Of a DNA stretch of 64,000 bases, positions 18,242 to 26,016 are shown in pieces. Source of the DNA: an uncultured Dysosmobacter sp. Its GTDB lineage: Bacteria; Bacillota; Clostridia; Oscillospirales; Oscillospiraceae. Below the pieces are notes generated by a model. The model did no database searches. It was not told the DNA's origin and saw only the letters and a list, made by a program, of their open reading frames with translations. The position numbers and the translations under genes were made by a program. How positions within the stretch are numbered: the first letter of the stretch is position 1; each line of letters starts with the position of its first letter. The DNA lies in the NCBI RefSeq assembly GCF_947631635.1, contig NZ_CANRMB010000001.1, positions 248,001-312,000 of the forward strand. The letters run 5' to 3'.

Positions 18242-18644
18242 GAACAGCCTCCTTCTCCGCGCAGGCCCCGCACAGGCCGGTCAGCACCGTCCGGCGGGGG
18301 TCGATGCGGAAGTGGTGGTCCGTTTCCAGATGGGTATAGAGCTCCCGCAGGTGGGAGCAGTCCAGGTGGACGATGCGGCCGCAGGCCTCGCACCGGAGGA
18401 GAAAGCAGTCCCGGCCCTCCGCCGGATGGGGGCAGTACTGATAGAACGCGCCCTCCTCGGTGCTGACCTTGTGGATGCGGCCCAGCTTTTCCAGCTTTTC
18501 CAGCTGGCGGTAGATGGTGGCGAGTCCCACGGGACTGCCCGCCCGGCGCAGGTCCTCTGCCAGGTCCGCGGCGGTCAGGGCCTCCTCGGCCCGGCGGGAC
18601 AGGCAGTTCAGAATGGCCTGGTGCTGTTTGGTGGTGTACGGCAT
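18228..18644 (-). CDS. Fur family metalloregulator (probably Zur)
   Basis: A 138-residue Fur-family repressor: winged-helix domain with LATIYRQLEKLEKLGRIHKV, then a dimerisation domain with HLETDHHF and two CxxC pairs (CEAC and CGAC) forming the structural zinc site. It heads an operon with znuCB, and a Fur-type palindrome overlaps its own promoter, so it most likely represses metal uptake and itself when zinc is plentiful. Iron or manganese specificity cannot be excluded from sequence. Confidence 0.9.
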   Translation of the reverse strand: MPYTTKQHQAILNCLSRRAEEALTAADLAEDLRRAGSPVGLATIYRQLEKLEKLGRIHKVSTEEGAFYQYCPHPAEGRDCFLLRCEACGRIVHLDCSHLRELYTHLETDHHFRIDPRRTVLTGLCGACAEKEAVHGNN

Positions 18645-18666
18645 GGATGTGCCTCCAATATAAAAA

Positions 18667-18681
18667 TGAGAATCATTTTCA
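18667..18681. promoter_or_regulatory. Fur/Zur-type operator
   Basis: TGAGAATCATTTTCA is a 7-1-7 palindrome (one mismatch) of Fur-box type lying just downstream of the -10 of the fur-znuCB promoter, where bound repressor would cover the start site. Confidence 0.75.
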
Positions 18682-18682
18682 T

Positions 18683-18710
18683 ATTATAGACAGGGATGGA
18701 AAAAAGTCAA
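18683..18710 (-). promoter_or_regulatory. Promoter of the fur-znuC-znuB operon
   Basis: On the minus strand TTGACT and TATAAT are separated by 16 nt, directly before the Fur-type palindrome. Confidence 0.75.
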
Positions 18711-18744
18711 GAGTAGTTGCAAAAAATGGGGAAGTGCGGTATGG

Positions 18745-18933
18745 TATAGTCAACGCAGTTGGAAAGGAGTGCAGGCTCCTTTTCAAGCGGCGGACGGATG
18801 GTCCGCCTGCGCACAAGGCGCCCATGCGTTTCCCATGAAGTCAGGCGCAGAGGACCGCATAGGCGGTCTGCGGCGCTGCACAGCGCTGCATGGAAAAGAC
18901 TTTTTGGAAGTCTTTTCAACTGTGCCGGCTATC
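18745..18933. repeat. Hairpin-rich MITE-like repeat, family 2 copy 1
   Basis: This ~189-bp element has inverted termini ATAGTCAACGCAGTTG and CAACTGTGCCGGCTAT. Inside is a string of small hairpins: GGAAAGGAG/CTCCTTTTC, GGCGGAC/GTCCGCC, a GCGC-rich stem, and GAAAAGACTTTTTGGAAGTCTTTTC at the right end. It fills the 345-nt gap between the fur promoter and the nucleotidyltransferase gene. The short ORFs listed across it are artefacts. Confidence 0.7.
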
Positions 18934-18989
18934 AGAATAGAAAACCCGCTGCGTAAGGGTGCGCAAAAACAAGATTAGGAGAAGATCGC

Positions 18990-19907
18990 ATGAAAGTATC
19001 TCTGGTCATCATGGCGGCGGGACTGGGGTCCCGCTACGGCGGCAGCAAGCAGGTGGACGGGATTGGTCCGCACCATGAGATTTTGATGGAATATTCCATT
19101 TACGACGCCCTGCGGGCGGGCTTCAACAAGGTCGTGTTCATCATCAAACCGGAGATGGAGGAGATGATGCGCCGCCTGTGCGGGGACTATCTGGAGAAAA
19201 AGACGGCCAGGGACGGCAGTCCTGTGGAAGTGGCCTATGTCTTTCAGGATTTTTCCTCGATGCCGGATTTCTATACCATCCCGCCGGAGCGGACCAAGCC
19301 CTTCGGCACGGTCCACGCCCTGCTGTGCGCGGCGGACGCGGTGCGGGAGCCCTGCTGCGTCATCAACGCGGACGACTACTATGGCATCGACGCCTACCAG
19401 ACCATCTATGACGAGCTGGTCAGGCTGCCCGCGGAGGGGAAGGCCACCATGGTGGGCTACCTGCTGAAAAACACCGCCAGTCTCCACGGCACGGTCTCCC
19501 GGGGGATCTGCACCGTGGCGGATGGAAAGCTCCAGTCCGTCCGGGAGGCGCTGAAGGTCCAGATGTATCCCGACGGCTCCCTGAAGGACCTGGCGGAGGA
19601 CCGGGACCTGGCGCCGGACACCGTGGTGTCCATGAACTTCTGGGGCTTTGCGCCCTCCATCTTCCCGGCCCTGCGGGCGTATTTTGAAAATTTCCTGCGC
19701 CATGAGGCGGGGGACAACATCAAGGCGGAGTGCCTGCTCCCCGTGATGGTGGACCAGCAGATGCAAGATGGAAAGCTGGAGGTGTCCGTGCTCCACTCCA
19801 CGGACAGGTGGTTTGGCATGACCTACCAGCAGGACCGGGAGGTGGTGGCCGCGGAGCTGAAAAAGCTCCATGAGACGGGCGCCTACCCGGAGGACCTGCG
19901 GAAATGA
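18990..19907 (+). CDS. Sugar-phosphate nucleotidyltransferase-like protein
   Basis: A 305-residue NTP_transferase family protein. The signature VIMAAGLGSRYGGSKQVDGIG at the N-terminus is the nucleotide-binding loop with the catalytic Arg/Lys, and NADDYYG (~127) is the metal-binding Asp region. Such proteins join a nucleoside monophosphate to a sugar-1-phosphate or related phosphate. No sugar-pathway genes adjoin it, so the substrate is unknown. AGGAG precedes the ATG, and a strong terminator follows. Confidence 0.85.
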   Translation: MKVSLVIMAAGLGSRYGGSKQVDGIGPHHEILMEYSIYDALRAGFNKVVFIIKPEMEEMMRRLCGDYLEKKTARDGSPVEVAYVFQDFSSMPDFYTIPPERTKPFGTVHALLCAADAVREPCCVINADDYYGIDAYQTIYDELVRLPAEGKATMVGYLLKNTASLHGTVSRGICTVADGKLQSVREALKVQMYPDGSLKDLAEDRDLAPDTVVSMNFWGFAPSIFPALRAYFENFLRHEAGDNIKAECLLPVMVDQQMQDGKLEVSVLHSTDRWFGMTYQQDREVVAAELKKLHETGAYPEDLRK

Positions 19908-19946
19908 GACCTATCCGCCCGGCGGAAAAGGCCGGATCGACCTGTG

Positions 19947-19983
19947 AAAAAGCGCGTACGGCATGCCGTACGCGCTTTTTTTT
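19947..19983 (+). terminator. Intrinsic terminator
   Basis: A perfect palindromic stem AAAAAGCGCGTACGGC / GCCGTACGCGCTTTTT ending in eight Ts, 39 nt after the nucleotidyltransferase stop. Confidence 0.92.
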
Positions 19984-20039
19984 GCCGCAAACACTGTTTT
20001 TCCGCCGGGCGGCGGGGATTCAAACCCTTTGGTGATTTT

Positions 20040-20105
20040 GAAACAATTTGATACCAAAATTTTAACAAATTGTTTCGACTTTTTTCGCCCTGTTTCGTCT
20101 ATAAT
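20040..20105 (+). promoter_or_regulatory. Promoter region with long palindromic operator upstream of the SGNH gene
   Basis: A perfect 11-bp inverted repeat GAAACAATTTG ... CAAATTGTTTC (20040-20076, 15-nt spacer) lies just upstream of a TATAAT (20100-20105). The -35 is poor, so the palindrome may be an activator or repressor site. Confidence 0.5.
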
Positions 20106-20145
20106 AGAAAGCGGATCAACAATGCGGCCAGAGGAGCGGACATAT

Positions 20146-21039
20146 ATGGCGGGAAAGAGAGAGAAAGCAAACGGCAGAACGCGTCTGCCGGGGATCGTGG
20201 CCTTGCTGGCGGTGGCGGCGGTGGTGCTGACATCGGCGGGACCGGCGGGCGCGGCGGCGGATTCGCCGGTGGAGCGGATCACGGCGCAGCTGCTGCCGGC
20301 GGCGGAGCATGCGCCTGAGATGCAGGCGGCGGAGCCACCGCAGAAACAGCCGGAGGAGGCCGATGTCCCGGCGGAGCCGGAGAAGGCGCCCTTTGCCCCG
20401 GTGGCGGAGAGCGCCCCGGTGGAGGATGCGTATTTTGACGACGTGGTGTTCCTGGGGGATTCCCGCACGGAGGGCTTTCACCTTTACAGCGGCCTGAAAA
20501 CAGGGACCTATTTTTACGCGGTGGGGGCCACGGTGGAATCCGTGTTCACCAAAAAGGCGTGGGAGACGCCCAAGGGCAAGGTGCCCCTGCTGGACGCGGT
20601 GGCGGCGGCGCCCTGCGGCAAGGTGTACGTGATGCTGGGCGTCAACGAGCTGGGCTGGGCCAAGACGGAGACTTTCCGGGACCAGTGTGCCAAGGTCATC
20701 GACCGCCTTCGGGAGGACCACCCCGGCGCGGAGGTGGTGCTCCAGTCCATCCTTCCGGTCAGCGCCAAGCAGGACGCCAAGGGCAGCTATGTGAACAACG
20801 GGCGCATCGCGGCCTACAACGAGGTACTCCTGGCGCTGGCGGAGGAGAAGGAGTGCCCTTACATCAACGTGGCGGAGGCCGTGGCGGACGAGAGCGGCTG
20901 CCTGCGGGCGGACTGGACCTTTGACGGCGTGCACTTGAATGTGACAGGCTGTCAGGCCTGGCTGGAATACCTGCGGACCCATCCCGTGGGGCAGGCGGAA
21001 GCAGGAGCGGAGGCGGGTGGGACCGCGGACGCGGCATGA
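20146..21039 (+). CDS. Secreted or membrane-anchored SGNH/GDSL hydrolase
   Basis: A 297-residue protein. A basic start (MAGKREKANGRTRLPG) and hydrophobic segment form a signal/anchor, a Glu/Ala/Pro-rich linker follows to about residue 95, then an SGNH hydrolase domain with block I FLGDSRTEGF (nucleophile Ser), block III GVNELG and block V DGVHLN (Asp/His). Relatives remove acyl groups from cell-wall polymers or sugars. ATG at 20146 has GAGGAG 8 nt upstream; the track's start at 19963 would run through the preceding terminator. Confidence 0.85.
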   Translation: MAGKREKANGRTRLPGIVALLAVAAVVLTSAGPAGAAADSPVERITAQLLPAAEHAPEMQAAEPPQKQPEEADVPAEPEKAPFAPVAESAPVEDAYFDDVVFLGDSRTEGFHLYSGLKTGTYFYAVGATVESVFTKKAWETPKGKVPLLDAVAAAPCGKVYVMLGVNELGWAKTETFRDQCAKVIDRLREDHPGAEVVLQSILPVSAKQDAKGSYVNNGRIAAYNEVLLALAEEKECPYINVAEAVADESGCLRADWTFDGVHLNVTGCQAWLEYLRTHPVGQAEAGAEAGGTADAA

Positions 21040-21089
21040 CGCGGCCTCCCACTCAGCCAGGGATTGTGCTTTTATGATTTGATAAGCGG

Positions 21090-21126
21090 AAGCGGCCTTG
21101 CCCAACGGGCAGGGCCGCTTATTTTA
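21090..21126. terminator. Bidirectional terminator
   Basis: A 13-bp stem AGCGGCCTTGCCC / GGGCAGGGCCGCT with A/T-rich flanks separates the SGNH gene from the convergent membrane/regulator operon. Confidence 0.8.
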
Positions 21127-21141
21127 CACCTTGGAAGGACT

Positions 21142-21555
21142 TCAAAATTGCGCTTCAAAGTAGTACCAGCAGGGGGACAGGCGGCGGGTGAAACCGCGGT
21201 TGTCCCCCTCGCCGCGCCATTGCCAGCCGCCGTCCGCTTCCGCCAGAGGAAGGTCTGCGTTTTGGAAGGCCAGGGGCACGTCGTCCGGGGAGTAGTAGAA
21301 GCCATAATAGCCGGGGCCGGTGAGCAGGTATTCCACCATGGGGTGGCGGCCGTCCCAGTGGTTTACAGCGGAGAAGGCCGAGCCGCGGTAGGTGAGGGGG
21401 ATCTCCCCGCTGAAATAGCCGTCCATGTCGGACTGCAGCTCCCCATGGTGGGCCTCCACATAGCGGGCCGCCCGCCGTTCCGGGGTACAGCAGGTGAGGA
21501 TGAGACCGGAGAAAAGCACGCAGAAAACAGGCAGAAGAAAACTCCTTTTGGGCAT
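21142..21555 (-). CDS. Hypothetical exported protein (possible lipoprotein)
   Basis: A 137-residue protein with a signal sequence ending LILTCCTPERR, where a lipobox-like cysteine pair could be lipidated. The mature part is rich in aromatic residues (GPGYYGFYYSPDDVP, SPCWYYFEAQF) and resembles a small extracytoplasmic beta domain. It is the last gene of the operon starting at the DUF2975 genes and is 15 nt from the next gene upstream. No family is recognised. Confidence 0.7.
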   Translation of the reverse strand: MPKRSFLLPVFCVLFSGLILTCCTPERRAARYVEAHHGELQSDMDGYFSGEIPLTYRGSAFSAVNHWDGRHPMVEYLLTGPGYYGFYYSPDDVPLAFQNADLPLAEADGGWQWRGEGDNRGFTRRLSPCWYYFEAQF

Positions 21556-21570
21556 AGAGACCTCCGGCTT

Positions 21571-22077
21571 TCAGGTGTCGAATTTACAGTAGTACAGGGC
21601 CTTGGCATCGGCGTCATAGATCGCAATGGTGACGTTGTAGGAATACCGCCGGAAGAGATGAAGATCGCTGTGGGGGTCGGTATCCTCGGCCTGCCGGTCC
21701 TCAAAATAGTAATATCCGTTCTCGACGAGGGGGAAACAGCGGACCCCGTCCTGGGTGATATAGGGCCCCGTGCCGGAGACGCCGTAGACAAACGCCTGTA
21801 AATTGCCGCTGAGAGGCAGGGAGCGCCAGCGGTTTTGAACACGGCTGCCGAAGCTGTCGTCGGGAAAGGTGAGCTCCACGAAGGTCAGGCCGTCTCCGTG
21901 GAAGCCGCCGTGACTGTCGGAGGAGGCGGCCACGGTCCCGCCGGAGACGTCAGTGCCCAGGGCGCGGGAGATCTTGGCGGTCTCGCTGAGAGACGAGACC
22001 GCGTCAGACAGGGCTCGGTGCATGGACAGGGAGAGCAGGAGGAGAACTGCCAGAAAAAACGGGATCAAACGGTGCAT
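21571..22077 (-). CDS. Hypothetical exported protein
   Basis: A 168-residue protein with an N-terminal signal or anchor (MHRLIPFFLAVLLLLSLSMHRAL) and an extracytoplasmic domain ending in YNVTIAIYDADAKALYYCKFDT. Its pattern of YYYFEDRQAED and strand-rich sequence is reminiscent of the neighbouring exported protein, so both may act together. AAGGAG lies upstream of the ATG at 22077. Function unknown. Confidence 0.7.
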   Translation of the reverse strand: MHRLIPFFLAVLLLLSLSMHRALSDAVSSLSETAKISRALGTDVSGGTVAASSDSHGGFHGDGLTFVELTFPDDSFGSRVQNRWRSLPLSGNLQAFVYGVSGTGPYITQDGVRCFPLVENGYYYFEDRQAEDTDPHSDLHLFRRYSYNVTIAIYDADAKALYYCKFDT

Positions 22078-22090
22078 CAAAGGACTCCTT

Positions 22091-23611
22091 TCACGAGGAC
22101 TGGCCCGCGGCCAGACAGGCGGAGAGGGACCAGGTGTGCCAGTCGGCGCACTCCCGGCAGGCGCTGATACGGCGGTTGAGGATCAAAGTATCCAGCCGCC
22201 GCTGGCCGCCGTTCCGGTCCCAGCAGGCCAGGCCGCCATCCAGCCGCTCCAGCTGAGAGAGAGTATCATAGGACAGGTCATAGAGCAGGTATTCCACGTC
22301 GATGGCGGCGCTTTCACCGGCCAGATACCGGTCCACCTGGTCCTTTGCCACCAGATAGTCCACGGGGACGCAGTTGATGACCAGCCATCCCGCCAGGGCC
22401 AGGGGAAAGGCCAGCCTGCAGAAACTGCGGTCCGGCCTTTGGACCTTGCGCAGAGCCGCCAGCAGGAAGAGGGCCATCATCACCATGCCCCAGTAGGTCA
22501 TACAGCGCTTGAAGCTGAGGCCATAGGCGGAGACATACAGGGTCATCCGCCAGGCGGCGGAGGCCAGCAGCACCAGGCTCTCCAGCGCCAGAAGGGCGGC
22601 AAGCAGGCGGACGGCCGTCCAGCACCGCCCCTCCTGCCGGGAGAAGGACAGCGCCGCCATGACGGCGGTGAGGTTCACGGCGGTGACGCCCACCATCTGG
22701 AAAAAGCCGCTGCGGGCCCACTCGGCATAGCTGATGCCCCGCTGGGCCAGATAGTCTGCCCCGCCGAACAGCCCGGCGGACTGGATTGCCAGAAAAAGCA
22801 GATACAGCGCGTCCAGGGCCGCCAGGACCATGGCAAAGCCCAGGGCGTCGGCGGCGGGCTGCTTTTCGCCGTTGCGCGCCTTCAAAGGGACGGGATGGCG
22901 GAGACTGTACAGCAGTCCGAAGAGGAAGGGCGTCAGCACCAGGCCCCAGATCAGCTTCCACAGCGCAGTGGAGAAGTGTGCCTGCATGAACCGCCGGAGG
23001 TCCGCCGTGGCGGCGGCGAACAGCGCGTCGGCCGAGGCCAGGATGGGAATGAGGAACGCCAGCAGGACCAGGGCGCAGACAGCTCCCGCCGCCAGGGGCA
23101 GGACCCTGCGGCGGTCCCGGCTCTTTCCCGCCGCGGCCGCGGCAGGCACCGCTCCCAGATGGCAGAAAAGCCCCCGCAGCAGCAATAGGAAGCGCTCCCA
23201 CAGCATCATGGGCCGCCACCAGGGCAGCTGGGCCGCGCCGGAGAGGGCCAGGGCGTGGACCGGCAGGAGCACCAGCAGGGCCATCAGGTTCCAGAGGCGG
23301 AAATACCAGTTGGAGCCCAGGGCCATGGCCGCCGCCAGGAACAGGTTGAACAGCAGGAGCACGCGGTTGGAACGGAGGGACAGGGGGGCGGTCCCGGTGT
23401 AGCACAGGACCAGGACATACCAGGCGAACACCGCGGCGGTCAGTCCGGCGGTGGGGCCGTGCCAGATCAGCGTGTCCGTCAGCAGGACACAAAACGCGGC
23501 TGTAAAGAACAGGAACAGGCGGTCCCGGGGGGCGGCCTCATAGGTTTTGGCGGGATTTTGGGCAGACTTTACCAGGCCCTCCGCCGGGAGGGCTTTTTCA
23601 AATGCAGACAT
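22091..23611 (-). CDS. DUF4173 multi-span membrane protein
   Basis: A 506-residue integral membrane protein with about twelve hydrophobic segments and a soluble C-terminal region (ESAAIDVEYLLYDLSYDTLSQL). The layout and segments such as DRLFLFFTAAFCVLLTDTL and YVSAYGLSFKR match the DUF4173 family, often found near two-component or HTH regulators in Firmicutes. ATG at 23611 has GGAG 8 nt upstream. Its biochemical role is not known. Confidence 0.8.
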   Translation of the reverse strand: MSAFEKALPAEGLVKSAQNPAKTYEAAPRDRLFLFFTAAFCVLLTDTLIWHGPTAGLTAAVFAWYVLVLCYTGTAPLSLRSNRVLLLFNLFLAAAMALGSNWYFRLWNLMALLVLLPVHALALSGAAQLPWWRPMMLWERFLLLLRGLFCHLGAVPAAAAAGKSRDRRRVLPLAAGAVCALVLLAFLIPILASADALFAAATADLRRFMQAHFSTALWKLIWGLVLTPFLFGLLYSLRHPVPLKARNGEKQPAADALGFAMVLAALDALYLLFLAIQSAGLFGGADYLAQRGISYAEWARSGFFQMVGVTAVNLTAVMAALSFSRQEGRCWTAVRLLAALLALESLVLLASAAWRMTLYVSAYGLSFKRCMTYWGMVMMALFLLAALRKVQRPDRSFCRLAFPLALAGWLVINCVPVDYLVAKDQVDRYLAGESAAIDVEYLLYDLSYDTLSQLERLDGGLACWDRNGGQRRLDTLILNRRISACRECADWHTWSLSACLAAGQSS

Positions 23612-23657
23612 ATCCAATTCTCCTATCGTTACTGTCCGTCAAAAGCGGACGTTTTTT

Positions 23658-24008
23658 TCAGGCCCATTCGTATTCCACGCGGCCAACAGTACCGTCTTCC
23701 AGCAGGTAGACGATCATATATTCCGGGAACCACTCCAGGCCCCGCCCGCTGCCGATCCAGTAGCAGCGGCGCAGCTCGCCCTGCCATGCTTCCGTTGAGA
23801 CGGGGCCAAGGAGGACGTCCAGTTCCGCTTCCTGCATCCCCATCAGCCCGTCGTACTGCCGGAGGAGGCTGCCCACCAGATTGCCCCGGTTGTGCATGGC
23901 CTCCCACCGGGCGGGCGTGAAGTGGTGGCGGCAGTAAAAGACGGCGCAGAACAGGAGGGCGCCGCAGAGCAGCATGGCCCGGCGGCGGTTTCGGCCCGCC
24001 GCCCTCAT
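23658..24008 (-). CDS. Small membrane-anchored protein with BamE/SmpA-like pattern
   Basis: A 116-residue protein: basic N-terminus, one membrane span (MLLCGALLFCAVFYC) and an extracytoplasmic region reading LDVLLGP ... YMIVYLLEDGTVGRVEYEWA. The end, a strand followed by 'DGTVGRVEY', resembles the small BamE/SmpA-like fold seen in many Firmicutes lipoproteins; this is a weak inference. Its ATG overlaps the HTH gene stop (ATGA). Confidence 0.65.
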   Translation of the reverse strand: MRAAGRNRRRAMLLCGALLFCAVFYCRHHFTPARWEAMHNRGNLVGSLLRQYDGLMGMQEAELDVLLGPVSTEAWQGELRRCYWIGSGRGLEWFPEYMIVYLLEDGTVGRVEYEWA

Positions 24009-24226
24009 GATGGCTCCTCCTTTTCCGGCACAAATTCCAGAATGTCCCCCGGCTGGCAGTCCAGGGCAGAGCAGATGGCCTCCAGCGTGGAGAACCGGAC
24101 GGCCTTGGCCTTGTTGTTTTTCAAGATGGAGAGATTGGCAAGGGTGATGTCCACCTTTTCAGAGAGCTGGGAGAGGGACATCTTCCGCTTTGCCATCATC
24201 ACATCCAGATTGACGATAATTGCCAT
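24005..24226 (-). CDS. YozG-like Cro/CI-type HTH regulator
   Basis: A 73-residue helix-turn-helix protein (MAIIVNLDVMMAKRKMSLSQLSEKVDIT, then ICSALDCQPGDILEF), typical of the small regulator nearly always encoded with DUF2975 membrane proteins. The start at 24226 has AAGGGGG upstream; the longer track ORF is an extension. It lies 12 nt after the nonsense-mutated DUF2975 gene and would probably regulate this operon. Confidence 0.88.
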   Translation of the reverse strand: MAIIVNLDVMMAKRKMSLSQLSEKVDITLANLSILKNNKAKAVRFSTLEAICSALDCQPGDILEFVPEKEEPS

Positions 24227-24237
24227 TGTGCGCCCCC

Positions 24238-24813
24238 TTATATGATCGTGTCGTTTTCGGCCTTTACCTCCGCCGCCTGGCGGAAGAGACCGGCGGCCAC
24301 CAGACAGCACAGCCCCAGCATGACGAAGAGGGGAATAAACAGAGCCGTGTAGGAGAGCCAGGGATGGAGCGAGGCCAGCAGCCGGCAGACGCAGATGGTC
24401 TTGACCAGGGCGGCTCCGGCGATGACGAAGCAGCCGGCGGCGGCTCAGTGCAGGCAGCGGGCATTGCGGACGGAAAAGGGCTGGCCGTCGGCCACGGAGG
24501 CCAGCAGGCGGATGCCCTGGACCAGGATCACCGCGCCGCAGACGCCGCAGACCGTCAGAAACAGGGCCAGCACGGCGGTGCGGGGCGTCTGCCAGACGTC
24601 CCGCAGAAGGATGCGGAGCAGATTTCCCAGGCCGTCGTCAAAGTCATAGTCAAAGGTGGCGGACAGAGCGGCAAAGGTGAGTCCCTCGGGATTCCCGCTG
24701 CGGATATAGGCGAAGGCCGGAGCCAGGGGGACCACCAGAACATCCAGGCACAGCAGGAGCGCCAGCACGCCGACCAGCCAGCCGGACAGCTTTTGTACAG
24801 GAAGCGGTTTCAT
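24238..24813 (-). pseudogene. DUF2975 membrane protein interrupted by an in-frame TGA
   Basis: From ATG 24813 (AAGGAGG upstream) the frame encodes a DUF2975 protein up to residue 122 (SVRNARCLH), where TGA at 24447-24445 stops it. The same frame then continues for 68 residues (AAAGCFVIAGAAL ... AAEVKAENDTII) to a natural TAA, matching the intact paralogue encoded just upstream (AAVAAFLIAAAAL ... AAELKAENDLTI). A CGA/CGG-to-TGA change would explain it. The truncated product would lack the last two membrane spans. Translational recoding or sequencing error are alternatives. Confidence 0.85.
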
Positions 24814-24824
24814 AGGCTCCCTCC

Positions 24825-25418
24825 TTAAATCGTCAGGTCGTTTTCCGCCTTCAGCTCCGCCGCCTGGCGGAAGAGGGCGGACATCACCAGGCAAAGCAGG
24901 CCGAACATGGCGAACAGCGGCACGAACAGGGCGTTGTAGGTGGCCAGGGGCGCGGCGGAGCGGTAGTGCCAGACGCTCCAGACCACCCGCGCCAAAGCCG
25001 CGGCGGCGATGAGGAAGGCGGCCACAGCGGCCCGCTTCAAAGAGACGGCGTTTTTCGTGGAAAACGGTTCTCCCTGGAGAATGGTCTTCAGCACCCGGCG
25101 GGCCTGCCAGAGGATGACGGCGGTGCAGATGCCTGCAAAGAGCAGAAACAGTGTCAGAACGATGCTGTAAGCATCCATCTCCGCCCATCCCCAAAGCCAG
25201 ATCAGGGCGCTGCCGGCGATACCCGCCATCACGATATCGTCCTCGCCGGGGAACAGGATGCCGCCCAGATAGGCGCGGACGCCCTCCAGAAGCCCCCCCT
25301 TTCCGCTGACGAATACGGCGGTGGGGATCAGGTACAAAATAACGATGTTGCAGACCAGCGCGATGATGACCAGGATATTCAGGATTTTGGCGATTTTTTG
25401 CACAGCGGTCGAATCCAT
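24825..25418 (-). CDS. DUF2975 membrane protein (intact paralogue)
   Basis: A 197-residue protein with four membrane segments: residues ~10-35, ~65-90, ~125-145 and ~160-185. FSTKNAVSLKRAAVAAFLIAAA and the C-terminal LFRQAAELKAEND are typical of DUF2975. ATG at 25418 has GGAGG 8 nt upstream. It is first in an operon running through the truncated paralogue, a YozG-like HTH, and exported proteins. DUF2975-HTH pairs are frequent in Firmicutes, but their job is not known. Confidence 0.88.
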   Translation of the reverse strand: MDSTAVQKIAKILNILVIIALVCNIVILYLIPTAVFVSGKGGLLEGVRAYLGGILFPGEDDIVMAGIAGSALIWLWGWAEMDAYSIVLTLFLLFAGICTAVILWQARRVLKTILQGEPFSTKNAVSLKRAAVAAFLIAAAALARVVWSVWHYRSAAPLATYNALFVPLFAMFGLLCLVMSALFRQAAELKAENDLTI

Positions 25419-25453
25419 AAGCGGTTCCTCCATTCGGCGTTACATGCGGGTGA

Positions 25454-25636
25454 TATGGTCCATTCACTTGAAAAACCGCACGGGATTTTTCAAGCGGGCG
25501 ATGCCCGCTGTGCGTAAAGCGCACAGTGATTGCCTATGAAATGCAAATCAAGGCCGCGGTCCGCGGCCTGTCACAGCGCACATGCGCTGCGACACTTGAA
25601 AAGTGGATCTGCCGCTTTTCAAGTTATTTCATTATA
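25454..25636. repeat. Hairpin-rich MITE-like repeat, family 2 copy 2
   Basis: This 183-bp element has imperfect inverted ends TATGGTCCATTCACTTG and CAAGTTATTTCATTATA. Interior stems include CTTGAAAAA/TTTTTCAAG, CGGGCGATGCCCG, CTGTGCG/CGCACAG, GGCCGCGG/CCGCGGCC and GACACTTGAAAAG. It is closely related to the inverted copy at 37385-37567, including the shared CAAATCAAGGCCGCGG core. Its right end overlaps the stop codon of the small membrane protein gene at 25632. Confidence 0.8.
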
Positions 25637-25811
25637 AACTCCTGATTATAAACTCCATCAGCACGGCATACCCTGCCAGGAAAAGCAGAAATATGGCGGC
25701 GGAAGCCAGCAGGCGGCCTTTGCGCCTTTGGCGGACGCCCTGGACCAGCAGGACGGCCGCGAGAAGCAACAGCAGCAGGGAGATGGGGGTCCAGTAGGCG
25801 GTGAGTCCCAT
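25632..25811 (-). CDS. Small membrane protein, unknown
   Basis: A 59-residue protein with two hydrophobic helices (ISLLLLLLAAVLLVQGV and LLASAAIFLLFLAGYAVLMEF) joined by a basic loop RQRRKGR. ATG at 25811 has GGAGG 7 nt upstream, and a consensus promoter precedes it. The TAA stop lies inside the terminal repeat of the adjacent MITE-like element, so the present C-terminus may have been set by that insertion. Confidence 0.65.
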   Translation of the reverse strand: MGLTAYWTPISLLLLLLAAVLLVQGVRQRRKGRLLASAAIFLLFLAGYAVLMEFIIRSL

Positions 25812-25833
25812 GGCAATGCCTCCTTTTTCTGGT

Positions 25834-25862
25834 ATCCTACCACATAGATTATTGAATGTCAA
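25834..25862 (-). promoter_or_regulatory. Promoter of the 59-residue membrane protein gene
   Basis: On the minus strand TTGACA and TAGGAT are separated by 17 nt, just upstream of the RBS. Confidence 0.6.
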
Positions 25863-25941
25863 TTATTTTTTATCGTTTTTCAATAAAAACGTGGGGGACA
25901 GAAGGATGAGACTGCAAGGCGGGTCCGGATAGGCGTGTCTA

Positions 25942-25993
25942 ACGGAAAAAACAGCAAGGCGGACGGCCTTTCGGACCGTCCGCCTTGCTGTAT
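25942..25993 (-). terminator. Strong hairpin, terminator-like on the minus strand
   Basis: ACAGCAAGGCGGACGG pairs with CCGTCCGCCTTGCTGT; only the minus-strand side carries a T6 tract. No minus-strand gene feeds it, so it may instead insulate the MarR operon or be part of the leader region. Confidence 0.5.
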
Positions 25994-26016
25994 GATATAG
26001 AGAAAGGAGAGGGAAA

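Noticed and set aside
18745-18990. Overlapping 60-70-codon ORFs between fur and the nucleotidyltransferase
   Set aside because: They lie in a hairpin-rich repeat element and have no independent support.
20010-20030. tRNA T-arm-like string (GGGTTTGAATCCCC on the minus strand)
   Set aside because: No matching 5' acceptor, D-arm or anticodon arm lies within 80 nt; chance similarity.
24445-24447. In-frame TGA in the DUF2975 gene as selenocysteine
   Set aside because: The paralogue has no Cys at this position, the family is not redox-active and no SECIS-like hairpin was evident; a nonsense mutation is simpler.
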